The notes below the pieces were generated by a model. That model searched no databases and had not been told where the DNA came from. It was given only the letters and a program-made list of their open reading frames with translations. The position numbers and the translations under genes are program-made. A stretch of 64,000 bases of DNA from Spirochaetota bacterium (GTDB lineage: Bacteria; Spirochaetota; UBA4802; UBA5550), in the NCBI GenBank assembly GCA_025457915.1, contig JALOTL010000016.1, positions 1-64,000 of the forward strand, read 5' to 3'. The first letter of the stretch is position 1. Every line of letters begins with the position of its first letter. Shown here piece after piece: positions 1-8,827 of this stretch.

Positions 1-750
<750 letters not shown>

Positions 751-820
751 AGTATCACAAAGAATTTTGTTCAAATTTTAAGAAATTTAAGAGACTCGTC
801 TAAAACATTATCACTACTCG

Positions 821-850
821 GTTTTCAAAGAACTGCTATTAACTGCTATT
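821..850 (-). promoter_or_regulatory. rRNA leader boxA-like site with tandem 10-bp repeat
   Basis: On the minus strand, about 70 bases before the 16S 5' end, the leader reads GTTCTTTGAAAAC. This resembles the boxA antitermination element of rRNA leaders in many bacteria. Directly before it, AATAGCAGTT occurs twice in tandem (831-840 and 841-850). The rest of the 751-1209 gap is AT-rich leader and promoter sequence in which no gene is seen. Confidence 0.55.
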
Positions 851-984
851 AAAGGAGATAAAAAAATCCCCAGACACAAAAATGGAGATTTTAAGAACAA
901 TCGCCACCTGCCAGCGGCGTTTATTTATTTTTTTAAATCTCCTACACTGCTTTAATTTTACTCCGCAGTTAAAAGGCGAATGTA

Positions 985-1013
985 CATATATTTTAAAGCC
1001 ATGTACAAGTCAA
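985..1013 (-). promoter_or_regulatory. Promoter of the rRNA operon
   Basis: Minus strand -35 TTGACT (1008-1013) and -10 TATATG (985-990) are separated by exactly 17 bases. Transcription would start near 978 and give a leader of roughly 225 nt before the 16S. It is the best sigma-70-type match in the 460-bp gap. A second TTGACT at 1076-1081 has no convincing -10. Confidence 0.6.
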
Positions 1014-1209
1014 GTTTTTTTAAAAAAAATATTAAAAAAACCATCTGAAAATAAGAAAATAAGATTTTAACTTTTAGTCAACATTAATATTCGAAAATAA
1101 ATATTAATTGCGGTTATTTATTCGAACAACAGTTTTAATATACAAAACCGCAGACTTTTCATATTATCGTACGCAAATATATATTAACATTATAAGAAAT
1201 TATGTAAAA

Positions 1210-1671
1210 TTAAAATTTTTTATTTAATTCTTCTTCGTATCCAGCCAGAGTATAATACGCAGCCCTGTCGAAGAACACAATTACCCTGTTGATAAGGTCA
1301 ACCACCTGCTTGTAATCGGTTATATCGTTGCCCAAATGCTTCATGATAAACAGCCACATGTGCCGCTTTAAAAGGACCTGCGCCTGGAAAACCTGTGCCG
1401 CAGGTATGCCCTGAGTAATCCTGACCTTGCTGAGCTTGAAATAATATTCCTTGACCTCTTCCTTGGTAAGCTCTTTGGTAACCCATCTTGAAAGCTCTCG
1501 GTAGACGCGGCTTCCGATCTCGTAAAGCTTTTGAGAATCCAGGTTGCGGTAGGCCGTGGTTTTTTTGTTTTTTATGATATCGTTCATGAAGTATTCGATT
1601 ATCTCCTGGTGGTTCTCTTCGATCAGCCTCACGAACTTGTTTGTAGTTATGTCATTGCTTGTTTTAATCAT
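1210..1671 (-). CDS. RsbRD-N-type sensory protein (stand-alone)
   Basis: A 153-residue all-helical cytosolic protein without signal peptide or membrane segment. The pattern of conserved residues resembles the N-terminal domain of RsbRD-type RsbT co-antagonists, usually found fused to STAS or histidine kinase modules: an R-ITQGIP patch near residue 85, the LKRHMW helix near 103, and the closing FFDRAAYYTLAGYEEEL. Here the domain stands alone, so it may be a partner protein or a remnant of a larger sensor. It starts at ATG after a GAGAGG ribosome site. It lies downstream of cutA on the same strand, 143 bp away. The family call is by eye; the ligand and partner are unknown. Confidence 0.55.
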   Translation of the reverse strand: MIKTSNDITTNKFVRLIEENHQEIIEYFMNDIIKNKKTTAYRNLDSQKLYEIGSRVYRELSRWVTKELTKEEVKEYYFKLSKVRITQGIPAAQVFQAQVLLKRHMWLFIMKHLGNDITDYKQVVDLINRVIVFFDRAAYYTLAGYEEELNKKF

Positions 1672-1788
1672 GTCCTCTCTCCCAGTACATGGAATTTCAT
1701 TTTTTTATTTATGCACGACAAAGGACGCGGTCCCAGTTTATCGGCCCGCGTGCCGTATATTTCAAGTGATTATTGCACAAATGACGGC

Positions 1789-1813
1789 GCCCCCCGGGAA
1801 ACGGCCAGGGGGC
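1789..1813 (-). terminator. GC hairpin after cutA
   Basis: GCCCCC (1789-1794) and GGGGGC (1808-1813) form an inverted repeat that begins one base after the cutA stop codon on the minus strand. There is no U-tract in the cutA direction, so it may act as a 3'-end stabiliser rather than a true intrinsic terminator. Confidence 0.35.
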
Positions 1814-1814
1814 T

Positions 1815-2135
1815 TTATCTGGTCGCTTCTGAAATCCAGTCCAGGTACTTTTCATTCCCGTCGGAGATTACGACCGATACGATTTCAGGGACCTCGTACG
1901 GGTGAAGGCTTAAAATCCTCCCTTTGATTATCGGGAACTTGGATTCCGTGCTTTTTATCATGAGGAGGAGCTCCGGGTCCCTGCAGACCTCGCCCTTCCA
2001 CCTGTAGTACGACACGACTTCCGGCACGATATTGACGCACGCCGCCAGGCTCTCCCCGACAAGCGCCCCGGCGATTTTCTCCGCGACTTCCCTGCTTGGG
2101 ACCGTGCAGAATATTTTAACGTATCCGGACATCAC
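1815..2135 (-). CDS. cutA: CutA-type divalent cation tolerance protein
   Basis: A 106-residue protein with the full CutA1 pattern: a ferredoxin-like strand KIFCTVPS at the N-terminus, the LAACVNIVP motif (about 30-38), YYRWKG (about 43-48), and the C-terminal LHPYEVPEIV (about 78-87). CutA proteins are very stable PII-like trimers in the cytosol, linked genetically to copper and other divalent cation tolerance, though the biochemical role is uncertain. Length matches the family. It begins five bases after the stop of the membrane-anchored gene upstream (2141-2524), so the two are probably co-transcribed. Confidence 0.93.
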   Translation of the reverse strand: MMSGYVKIFCTVPSREVAEKIAGALVGESLAACVNIVPEVVSYYRWKGEVCRDPELLLMIKSTESKFPIIKGRILSLHPYEVPEIVSVVISDGNEKYLDWISEATR

Positions 2136-2140
2136 GCGAT

Positions 2141-2524
2141 CTATTTTTTACCGGGCGTTATCCCCGCGATGAAAATACCGGCGAGGTCGACCCTGACCGT
2201 CTTTCGCTCCGGCAGTTTGTCGAAAATGCTTTCGTCGCACAGGAGGTCTATCACCTGCGGCCCTATCTTCGCCTTCACCACGGGAACCTTCCTGACCTTG
2301 TATATCCTGGGTATCTGTTCAATGACGGACTTTGGCATGTTCGCGTTCGCCACCTTTATCCTCTTTTTTTCAAGAACGAGTATATTTGTCGCGACCTTGT
2401 GCTGGTTGACCAGGGTCTGCTGATCGTCCATTTTTTTTCTCAATTTTTTCCTGAAGAAAAAAAACGCCCCCGCGGCCGCAGCCGCTACAACTCCAAGAAT
2501 AATATAAAGATGCCACCACTCCAC
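2141..2524 (-). CDS. Small membrane-anchored protein of unknown function
   Basis: A 127-residue protein starting at GTG. The start is supported by GGAGG seven bases upstream; no ATG gives as good a site. Residues about 6-24 form one membrane helix rich in alanine and phenylalanine. A basic stretch and then a soluble domain follow (SVIEQIPRIYKVRKVPVVKA, then LLCDESIFDKLP and a hydrophobic end). The pattern of N-terminal helix plus VPIVKAKIGP-like core recalls uncharacterised small anchored proteins I know from clostridia, but this is a loose recollection. It is co-directional with cutA, five bases apart. No function can be assigned. Confidence 0.6.
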   Translation of the reverse strand: MEWWHLYIILGVVAAAAAGAFFFFRKKLRKKMDDQQTLVNQHKVATNILVLEKKRIKVANANMPKSVIEQIPRIYKVRKVPVVKAKIGPQVIDLLCDESIFDKLPERKTVRVDLAGIFIAGITPGKK

Positions 2525-2805
2525 TTCGGTTCCTCCATCAGCTTTTCATTTTAACTGCCGCATATTAATCCGTTGCGGATGAAACGCGCGCCATATAACG
2601 CTTTTTCCCGGGCCCGCATCGCCATTATGACGAATCCGTACAACGTATAAACAAAATATGGTCAAAGTCAAGATTAATATACCGTTTTATTTGATCGCGG
2701 ACGCGCCTCAGGAATTAATCTCCGGAAGGATATTTTTTATTGAATCCTGCCGGATTTATCACTTATTTAAAATAAGATCATCAGACATACGCAAGAGAGG
2801 AAAAA

Positions 2806-3297
2806 ATGAAACAGAGCATATACGATTTCTCTGCAACAACGATAGAATTCTTCAACCGGCCCCTTTCGGAATACAAAGGAAAAGTCCTTCTGATTGTCAA
2901 CACCGCAAGCAAATGCGGGTTCACACCCCAGCTAAAGGCCCTGCAGGACCTTTACGAAAAACATTCGAAAAAGGGATTCGAGATACTTGCGTTTCCGTGC
3001 AACCAGTTCATGGAGCAGGAGCCGGCAAACGAAAAGGAGATAAAAAATTTCTGTGAAACGACCTATAATACGACCTTCCAGATATTTTCCAAAATCGACG
3101 TCAAGGGCCCGGACCAGCACCCGCTTTACGCGTATCTTACCAGCAATGCGCCCGGGATATTCGGAAGCAGGAAGATTAAATGGAATTTCACGAAGTTTCT
3201 GATCGACAGAAGCGGCAAAATCGTCAGGAGATACGCGCCAGCCACCAAGCCTGAGGACTTCGAGAAGGACATTATCGGTCTGCTAGAAAAATCCTAA
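2806..3297 (+). CDS. Glutathione peroxidase family protein
   Basis: A 163-residue thiol peroxidase of the glutathione peroxidase family, which reduces hydroperoxides in the cytosol, often with thioredoxin as donor in bacteria. The catalytic residues are visible: Cys37 in NTASKCGFT, Gln71, and Trp126-Asn127 in KWNFTKF. The FPCNQF motif with Cys65 is intact. The usual FGGQEPG loop reads FMEQEPA, a change next to the catalytic Gln. It starts at ATG after GAGAGG, six bases away. There is no signal peptide. It has its own upstream gap of about 280 bp and a strong terminator directly after the stop. Confidence 0.93.
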   Translation: MKQSIYDFSATTIEFFNRPLSEYKGKVLLIVNTASKCGFTPQLKALQDLYEKHSKKGFEILAFPCNQFMEQEPANEKEIKNFCETTYNTTFQIFSKIDVKGPDQHPLYAYLTSNAPGIFGSRKIKWNFTKFLIDRSGKIVRRYAPATKPEDFEKDIIGLLEKS

Positions 3298-3301
3298 TAA
3301 A

Positions 3302-3328
3302 AAAAGGGGGCGAAAACCGTCCCCTTTT
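3302..3328. terminator. Bidirectional terminator between convergent genes
   Basis: AAAAGGGG (3302-3309) pairs with CCCCTTTT (3321-3328), extended by two more pairs and closed by an A-rich loop. A U-tract is available on both strands, so it can serve the peroxidase gene and the opposing small exported protein. Confidence 0.8.
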
Positions 3329-3346
3329 CATCAGAATTTGATAATA

Positions 3347-3577
3347 TCAGTCTACAGTCCCTTTCGACTGGCTGCAGCTTGATGTTGTTCCGCTTACCTT
3401 GCAACCAAATTTCTCCTTGGCCTTTTTTCTCTTATCAAAAGTATCAGCGCCCTTGAATTTAACGTATCCGCCGCCCTCGCAGAGATAGCATCCGTCGGTC
3501 TGCGCCGACAGGTTGACTGAGAAAACCATTGATAACGCGACACCGGTCACGGCCAGAAAAACGAGTATTTTTTTCAT
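3347..3577 (-). CDS. Small exported protein with four cysteines
   Basis: A 76-residue protein with a clear Sec signal peptide (MKK, hydrophobic core to about residue 23, cleavage near LSAQ). The mature part is only about 50 residues and carries CYLC followed by a glycine-rich stretch, a lysine-rich helix, and two further cysteines (KFGCKVSGTTSSC). The spacing suggests two disulfides or a small metal site in the periplasm. GGAGG sits five bases before the ATG. I do not recognise a named family. Confidence 0.6.
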   Translation of the reverse strand: MKKILVFLAVTGVALSMVFSVNLSAQTDGCYLCEGGGYVKFKGADTFDKRKKAKEKFGCKVSGTTSSCSQSKGTVD

Positions 3578-3751
3578 TCTTTCCTCCAGGTTTTTTTTTA
3601 TGAATTTACCCGGTTTTAATTAAAAATCAAACAGATATTTTCAAACCATTGAAAAAATTTGTCAATGCAACGCTGGATGAATTTTATCATATAATGAATC
3701 AAAGCATTCTTGACATAAAAAAAAATAATTCTTATTATTGGCCAGGGTTAA

Positions 3752-4696
3752 ATGTCAATGTCCATGTCGCCTGAAATACTGCTCGTGGGAACGGGCGCGG
3801 TCGGGAGCTTTTATTCGGGAAAGCTCCAGCAGGCCGGCGCGCGCGTATCCGCCCTGTGCAGGTCGGACTACGAAATCGTCAAAAAGTCAGGGATCGCGGT
3901 AAAAAGCGTCTGGGGGGACTTCCATTTCATGCCGGAGCTCGTCGTCAACAGGATCGAGGATTACAAGCAGAAACCGGACTACATCATAGTATCCACGAAG
4001 GTCCTTCCCGGGATAAAACCTGCCTCGATCATAGCGCCGGCAGTGGCCCCCGGCACCTCGATTTTCATGCTCCAGAACGGCATCGGAGTGGAGGACCCTG
4101 TGGCGGCCGCGTTCCCGAAAAACGAGATAATAAGCGGACTTGCCTTTATCTGCGTGAGCAGGACCTCGTACGGCAGGGTGGAACACCAGGATTACGGCAG
4201 GCTGGTCATCGGCAGGTACCCTTCCGGACCATCGGAAAAAGCCGGCATTCTTGAAGCTCTCTTTAAAAAATCCGGCGTGCCGTGCGAACACGATGCGAGC
4301 GTTGCCACGGCAAGGTGGAAGAAACTCATCTGGAACGCCCCCTTCAACCCGATGTCGGTCCTGGGCGCGGGAGCGGACACGATGGAGATGATGGGCAACC
4401 CCGCGTCCCGTCACCTGGCGAAAAAAGTGATGGAGGAGGTCGCGCTCCTGGCCGGAAGGCTCGGGCATGAGATCACGGAAGCCTTCATACAGAAGATACT
4501 GGACGACACGGCCGTCATGAAGCCCTACAAGACCAGCATGCTCCTCGACTTCGAAAACAAAAGACCCATGGAGGTCGAGGCCATACTCGGCAGACCACTC
4601 GCAATAGCGAAGGACCTCGGAATATCACTTCCTTACATGGAGTCCCTTTACGGACTACTTACAATTATCAACGAAAGGTTTATCCCCAACAGATAG
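3752..4696 (+). CDS. panE: Ketopantoate reductase (PanE/ApbA family)
   Basis: A 314-residue NADPH-dependent 2-dehydropantoate 2-reductase-like protein, the pantothenate pathway step that makes pantoate. The Rossmann motif VGTGAVGSFY is at about residues 11-20. The family's catalytic lysine region is seen as RWKKLIWNAPFNP, and the acidic motif ENKRPMEVEAILG lies near residue 270. Length fits the family. Three in-frame ATGs (3752, 3758, 3764) compete; the CAGGG site best suits the first. No other coenzyme A gene is nearby, so another 2-keto acid reductase role within the family is possible. Confidence 0.85.
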   Translation: MSMSMSPEILLVGTGAVGSFYSGKLQQAGARVSALCRSDYEIVKKSGIAVKSVWGDFHFMPELVVNRIEDYKQKPDYIIVSTKVLPGIKPASIIAPAVAPGTSIFMLQNGIGVEDPVAAAFPKNEIISGLAFICVSRTSYGRVEHQDYGRLVIGRYPSGPSEKAGILEALFKKSGVPCEHDASVATARWKKLIWNAPFNPMSVLGAGADTMEMMGNPASRHLAKKVMEEVALLAGRLGHEITEAFIQKILDDTAVMKPYKTSMLLDFENKRPMEVEAILGRPLAIAKDLGISLPYMESLYGLLTIINERFIPNR

Positions 4697-4703
4697 TCCG
4701 CAA

Positions 4704-4723
4704 GCGCAATTCATAAATTGCGC
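4704..4723. repeat. REP-like palindrome
   Basis: GCGCAATT and AATTGCGC flank a 4-base spacer, eight bases after the panE stop codon. The core is shared with the palindromes at 4943-4980, 6475-6516 and 6876-6915. The rest of the 330-bp gap up to 5026 is AT-rich, with no gene seen. Confidence 0.7.
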
Positions 4724-4942
4724 CAACCATTTCGGCCGACACCATATTTGGAATAAAAATTATTTCTCGCGCGACATTATACAGCAAATCCACATCAAAA
4801 ACAAAAAAAACGATAACCCCACCGATTAATCTCATTGACATTTTAAAAATTTGTATATATGCAAAATTTATATAAATATTTTCAGTTTCGCGCAACGGAG
4901 GAATGAGGCGATTCTATCAGTTGACGCGATTAAACAGGTTCA

Positions 4943-4980
4943 GGCAATTCAAGAATTACCGATTGGCGATTCGTGAATCG
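4943..4980. repeat. Pair of degenerate REP-like palindromes
   Basis: Two imperfect copies of the local palindrome core lie side by side: GGCAATTC/GAATTACC at 4943-4960 and CGATTC/GAATCG at 4967-4980. They sit just before the lipoprotein gene, and translation from a start at 4973 would run into them, which argues for the later start at 5027. Confidence 0.6.
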
Positions 4981-5026
4981 TACTGCCAGCGAATATCGCG
5001 CCGACCGGAAATTCCGGGAGGTCTTC

Positions 5027-5965
5027 ATGGTATCTTTATCGAAACGGTCCGCATTGGTTCTTTCACTTGCGATCATTACATCATTTACAATCACCGCCTG
5101 CTCCACCAAAAAAATGACCAAACAGGAAGAGTATAAAAAGAAGCAGGAAGATCTCGCGAAAAAAAAGAAAGAGGACCAGGAAAAGCGCCAGAAAGACTGG
5201 AAAAAGAAACAGGAAGACTTCGCCAAAAAGAAAAAGGATGAACGCGAGCGGCAGAAGGACCTCGCGGCCCAGGCCTTGAACAGCTGGAAGGGATATGAGG
5301 ACGAAAGGGAAAAACTCGTCTCCGCGCTTGTCAACGCCGAGGAGGACGACGCGAAAAGCAGGGAGAGGGACACGCCGAAGCCGATGAGGTTAAGCAAAAA
5401 AACTGCCGCAATCCAGCCGGTCCAGAACGTTTCGTATAACTCAGGGGAAAACGCATCCAACGACTCAGGCGGGTGCATGTCATCATTCTGGAGCGGAGTG
5501 GAAACCGTTAATGAAGTCATGCCGTATGTTCAGCAGGGTGCGGAACTTGCACAGCAGTATGATCAATTGAACAGGCGCAGGTCTGCACCCTCGGTCAGAG
5601 CATCATCCAGTTCAAGCGGCTCATCAAGCAACAAATCATCAAATTCCTCAGGGAACAATCAAAGCAACTCTCAAAATAAAGACTCAAATTCCCAAGGCAG
5701 GTGCTGTGATATATATAAAGATTTATGTTTAAAAGCACTAAGTGATTGCAGAGCATGTCAAGAAGCAAGCAGAAGAGCTGAAAATTTTCGATGTCCAAAA
5801 ACAAATAAACTCGAATATGGATGCGATGAAGAAAGACAACTGAGGAGAGAAAGCCAAGTTGTTTGTAATAAATATCAGGATTCAAAAATGGCGAAAATGA
5901 GCCATCATAACTCATGCCAAGTTTGCAGAAACAGTTCCTGTAGTTATCCATCCTGTAACTACTAG
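5027..5965 (+). CDS. Lysine-rich, cysteine-rich lipoprotein of unknown function
   Basis: The ATG at 5027 is preferred because GGGAGG lies five bases upstream and the protein then begins with a lipoprotein signal (hydrophobic to TITAC, Cys25). The 312-residue product has three parts. A charged helical region, about 30-90, contains a tandem repeat (KKKQEDLAKKKKEDQEKRQKD, then KKKQEDFAKKKKDERERQKD). A middle part is followed by a serine/asparagine-rich linker (about 190-220). The C-terminus has twelve cysteines in about 85 residues, ending CSYPSCNY. From about 5590 the codons turn distinctly AT-rich compared with the first half, suggesting a mosaic origin. No family is recognised. Confidence 0.7.
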   Translation: MVSLSKRSALVLSLAIITSFTITACSTKKMTKQEEYKKKQEDLAKKKKEDQEKRQKDWKKKQEDFAKKKKDERERQKDLAAQALNSWKGYEDEREKLVSALVNAEEDDAKSRERDTPKPMRLSKKTAAIQPVQNVSYNSGENASNDSGGCMSSFWSGVETVNEVMPYVQQGAELAQQYDQLNRRRSAPSVRASSSSSGSSSNKSSNSSGNNQSNSQNKDSNSQGRCCDIYKDLCLKALSDCRACQEASRRAENFRCPKTNKLEYGCDEERQLRRESQVVCNKYQDSKMAKMSHHNSCQVCRNSSCSYPSCNY

Positions 5966-6010
5966 AATGCATTGCTTTTTGTTAAATAATAATTTTAAAT
6001 GAGGTTCATC

Positions 6011-6457
6011 ATGAAAACACTTTTATCCCCAACCATCACGATGACCTTTTTCCTTGTTATTATAGTTCTTATAGTCCCTGAACGCTCCGCGACCGGTCTC
6101 GACCTTTTCGGAGGCGACCTCGCGGGCGAATACAGGGTTACGGGCAACAACCCGAACGGTTCGAAGTATGTCGGATATGCCGTCGTTTCCAAGAAGAGCA
6201 AGGAGGTCGATTACGACTTCGTGTTCGTCCTCACAGCAGGCGGCAGGAGACTGAAGGGTACGGGCACCCTCAATGACGGGATCATATCCGTGGGATACGC
6301 CACGGAGAGGGACTACAACCTTGCCAGCCAGAACAGGATGCCCTGGAGCAAGGCCGTAAGCAGGAGGACCGTGTACCAGGTCAAGAACTTCGGGAAGACC
6401 CTGATGGGGGTCTGGGGGAAGGGAAAGGCCAACGAGTTCCTGAACAGGGCGAAGTAG
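6011..6457 (+). CDS. Exported protein of unknown function
   Basis: A 148-residue protein with an N-terminal hydrophobic signal (about residues 5-26). The mature part looks all-beta (EYRVTGNNPNGSKYVGYAVV, then YDFVFVLTAGG and LKGTGTLNDGIISVGY), like a small lipocalin-type or single-layer barrel. It ends with a tryptophan/glycine segment, GVWGKGKANEFL. GAGG six bases upstream supports the ATG at 6011 over one at 5999. It follows the lipoprotein gene by 45 bp and may share its transcript. Function unknown. Confidence 0.65.
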   Translation: MKTLLSPTITMTFFLVIIVLIVPERSATGLDLFGGDLAGEYRVTGNNPNGSKYVGYAVVSKKSKEVDYDFVFVLTAGGRRLKGTGTLNDGIISVGYATERDYNLASQNRMPWSKAVSRRTVYQVKNFGKTLMGVWGKGKANEFLNRAK

Positions 6458-6792
6458 CTGCCGCGTACATCGGCGCGATTCATGAATTGCTCCAACGAAA
6501 AGGATTCTTGAATCGCCTCAACCGGATCGGTAATAACGATAATCCCGTGGAAATGGTCCGGCATGATTATATATGAATCCAGTTTTACATTCGAATAATG
6601 ATTTATCAAATCCAGCCAGGCGCTATCAACAATTTCACCGTATTCATTTAAAATCATTTCCTTGTTTTTAATTTTACCGAAAAGACTTTTACGATTACGG
6701 GCAACCATGGTGACAAAATACGCGCCCGGCCGTGAATAATTGTATTCTTTCAATCGGATCGACCGGTATTTTTTTAGTCTTTTATGATGCAT
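6458..6792 (-). pseudogene. Truncated REP-associated tyrosine transposase (RAYT)
   Basis: The first ~90 residues match the start of REP-associated (Y1/HUH) transposases: SIRLKEYNYSRPGAYFVT, RNRKSLFG, an LNEYGEIV segment, and the HUH histidines in IIMPDHFHGIIVI. After that the frame runs through REP-like palindromes (6475-6516) and then into sequence antisense to the exported protein gene, where it stops at 6313. The C-terminal part with the catalytic tyrosine is gone, so the gene is dead. A cognate-looking 40-bp palindrome lies about 85 bp upstream of its ATG. Confidence 0.8.
6475..6516. repeat. REP-like palindromes at the RAYT truncation point
   Basis: GCGATTC/GAATTGC (6475-6490) and GATTC/GAATC around 6504-6515 are two more copies of the palindrome core. 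They lie inside the broken transposase frame, at the point where its family similarity ends. Confidence 0.6.
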
Positions 6793-6875
6793 GAAAATTT
6801 ATTCAGAAATAAACTCGGCAATTCCCCAGTTTTATTAATATACGATTTTTATAAATAATTTTTAAATGAATTTCT

Positions 6876-6915
6876 CTTCACGCTGGCGCAATTCATGAAT
6901 TGCGCCAGCGTGAAG
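6876..6915. repeat. Perfect 40-bp REP-like palindrome
   Basis: Bases 6876-6895 are the exact reverse complement of 6896-6915. The centre is ATTCATGAAT and the core GGCGCAATTC/GAATTGCGCC matches the other local REP-like elements. It lies upstream of the RAYT remnant on its strand. A cruciform or RNA hairpin would be very stable. Confidence 0.9.
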
Positions 6916-6980
6916 CTTGCCGACCCCAATATGAATTACCCGGGCCGGAATCTATTCGAATTCATATTCTCCGGATAAAA

Positions 6981-6998
6981 TCTTTATATTTTCTTAAC
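6981..6998 (+). promoter_or_regulatory. Candidate PHO box of pstC
   Basis: TCTTTAT-ATTT-TCTTAAC has the 7-4-7 (11-bp period) layout of PhoB boxes. A -10-like GATATT lies ten bases downstream (7009-7014), and the pstC ATG is at 7042. The stretch is closely similar to the one before pstS (16673-16690), including a TCATAAAA...CATCC segment nearer the start codon. Confidence 0.6.
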
Positions 6999-7041
6999 GG
7001 CTTTCCCGGATATTTTCTTCATAAAACATCCGGGTGCACGC

Positions 7042-7929
7042 ATGAAGATATATAAAAGCGCGATATTCGACAAAATCATTGAAAAGGCATTCCTGGCTGT
7101 CGGAATGACGAGCATTTTCGTGCTCCTGCTCATAATGCTTTTCCTGTTCAGGGAGGGGCTGCCCCTTTTCGGCAGCGTGAGCCTGCCGGACTTCCTTCTC
7201 GGAAGGGAATGGTACCCGGTGAGCGGGCACCAGCGGTTCGGCGTGCTTCCATTGATCGCGGCGTCAGTTTCGGTCACGCTTCTCGCGTCGGCCATCGCCG
7301 TGCCGTTCAGCCTCTCAATCGCGGTTTACCTGTCCGAGCTCGCCGGCAGGAGGACGCGGGAAATCATAAAGCCGGCCATAGAGATCATCGCGTCGGTCCC
7401 GTCGGTCGTCATAGGCTTCTTCGGGATGGTGGTGGTGGCCCCGTTTCTGCAGAGCCAGTTCGGGATAGATACCGGCCTGAACCTTTTCAACGCGGCCGTG
7501 ATGCTCGCCTTCATGGCCATACCTACGATATCCAGCATTTCCGAAGACGCGGTATCCTCCGTTCCCGTGTCCCTCAAGGAGGCTTCGTACGCCCTGGGAG
7601 CCAACCGCTGGCAGACGATCTACCGCATCACCCTCCCAGCGGCCCTCTCGGGCATATGGACTTCGATAATACTGGGCATTTCGAGGGTGATAGGGGAAAC
7701 GATGGTGGTGCTCATGGTCGCGGGCGGGGCGACCACCATGCCGACGTCGCTGTTCTCGCCCGTAAGGCCGCTCACCTCGAATATAGCGGCTGAAATGGCC
7801 GAGACCGGCGTGGGAAGCGTCCATTACCACGCCCTGTTCGCAATAGGCATAATACTGTTCATCATAACCTTCATCTTCAACATGGCAGCGGATTATCTTT
7901 CCGACCGGTACAAGTTCAAGGAGAGGTGA
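7042..7929 (+). CDS. pstC: Phosphate ABC transporter permease PstC
   Basis: A 295-residue inner-membrane permease of the high-affinity phosphate importer PstSCAB. About six membrane helices are seen. The cytoplasmic EAA loop that docks PstB reads VSLKEASYALGANRWQTIYRITLPAALSG-like (about 175-205). PstC-type features such as IASVPSVVIGFFG are present. It is followed one base later by pstA, so the two are translated from one message. pstS and pstB are about 8-9 kb away, a split arrangement. The upstream box links it to PhoB control. Confidence 0.95.
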   Translation: MKIYKSAIFDKIIEKAFLAVGMTSIFVLLLIMLFLFREGLPLFGSVSLPDFLLGREWYPVSGHQRFGVLPLIAASVSVTLLASAIAVPFSLSIAVYLSELAGRRTREIIKPAIEIIASVPSVVIGFFGMVVVAPFLQSQFGIDTGLNLFNAAVMLAFMAIPTISSISEDAVSSVPVSLKEASYALGANRWQTIYRITLPAALSGIWTSIILGISRVIGETMVVLMVAGGATTMPTSLFSPVRPLTSNIAAEMAETGVGSVHYHALFAIGIILFIITFIFNMAADYLSDRYKFKER

Positions 7930-7930
7930 C

Positions 7931-8815
7931 ATGAAACCCAGGATATACGGAGAGAAACAGCTCAAGCGCAGGAAAAGGGCGGACCTCGCTGAAAGGATCA
8001 TGTTCGTCATGCTCAGGCTCTCGTCCTTCACGGTCATTTTTTTCCTGGTATTCATGCTCGCGTACATATTCAAGAGCGGAATATCAGCGATATCATGGGA
8101 GTTCATCACCGAAGCGCCGAGGGACCAGATGACCGCCGGAGGCATCCTTCCCGCGATCATCGGCACGCTGCTTCTCATGGCGGGCTCGTCCGTGATCTCC
8201 GTCCCGGCCGGCATCATCACGGCGATATACCTGACCGAATACGCGAGAAGCAGGAGGGTGGTCAGGGTCATAAGGATGGGGATAAGCAACCTTGCGGGTG
8301 TGCCTTCCGTGGTGTTCGGCCTGTTCGGGCTGAGCCTCTTCGTGGTGTTTTTAGACTTCGGTACTTCCATAGCGGCAGGGTCGCTCACGCTCGGGATACT
8401 CAACCTCCCGGTGATTATAAGGGCCACCGAGGAGGCGCTGGCTACCGTACCCGGATCCTACAGGGAAGCTTCGCTGTCCCTGGGCGCGACCAGGTGGCAG
8501 ACCATTTACAGGATCGTGCTTCCGGCCGCCCTGCCAGGGATCCTGACGGGCGCCATGCTCTCCCTCGGAAGGGCGGCGGGCGAAACCGCTCCGGTAATGT
8601 TCACGGCGGCCGTATTCTACTCGCCGGACCTACCGTCCTCTGTCTTCGATGAAATAATGACCCTTCCCTACCATATCTACGTTCTGGCGACGGCCGGCAC
8701 GAAAATCGAGGCCACGAGGCATCTGCAGTACGGGACCGCGATAATTCTGATAATGCTGGTCTTGCTGTTGAATCTTTCGGGGATAATAATCAGGTTCAGG
8801 TTCAGGAGAAGATGA
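7931..8815 (+). CDS. pstA: Phosphate ABC transporter permease PstA
   Basis: A 294-residue permease partner of PstC, with a basic N-terminus and about six helices. The EAA-loop segment is GSYREASLSLGATRWQTIYR (about 175-195). The ISNLAGVPSVVFGLFG segment and the C-terminal HIYVLATAGTKIEATRHLQYGTA-type region are typical of PstA. The start follows the pstC stop by one base, with AGGAGA... GTGAC just upstream. It ends 12 bp before the convergent pit gene. Confidence 0.95.
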   Translation: MKPRIYGEKQLKRRKRADLAERIMFVMLRLSSFTVIFFLVFMLAYIFKSGISAISWEFITEAPRDQMTAGGILPAIIGTLLLMAGSSVISVPAGIITAIYLTEYARSRRVVRVIRMGISNLAGVPSVVFGLFGLSLFVVFLDFGTSIAAGSLTLGILNLPVIIRATEEALATVPGSYREASLSLGATRWQTIYRIVLPAALPGILTGAMLSLGRAAGETAPVMFTAAVFYSPDLPSSVFDEIMTLPYHIYVLATAGTKIEATRHLQYGTAIILIMLVLLLNLSGIIIRFRFRRR

Positions 8816-8827
8816 AATAAATTCCGC

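Noticed and set aside
4973-5026. Earlier start of the cysteine-rich lipoprotein.
   Set aside because: It would be encoded by a REP-like palindrome and would bury the lipoprotein signal 18 residues inside.
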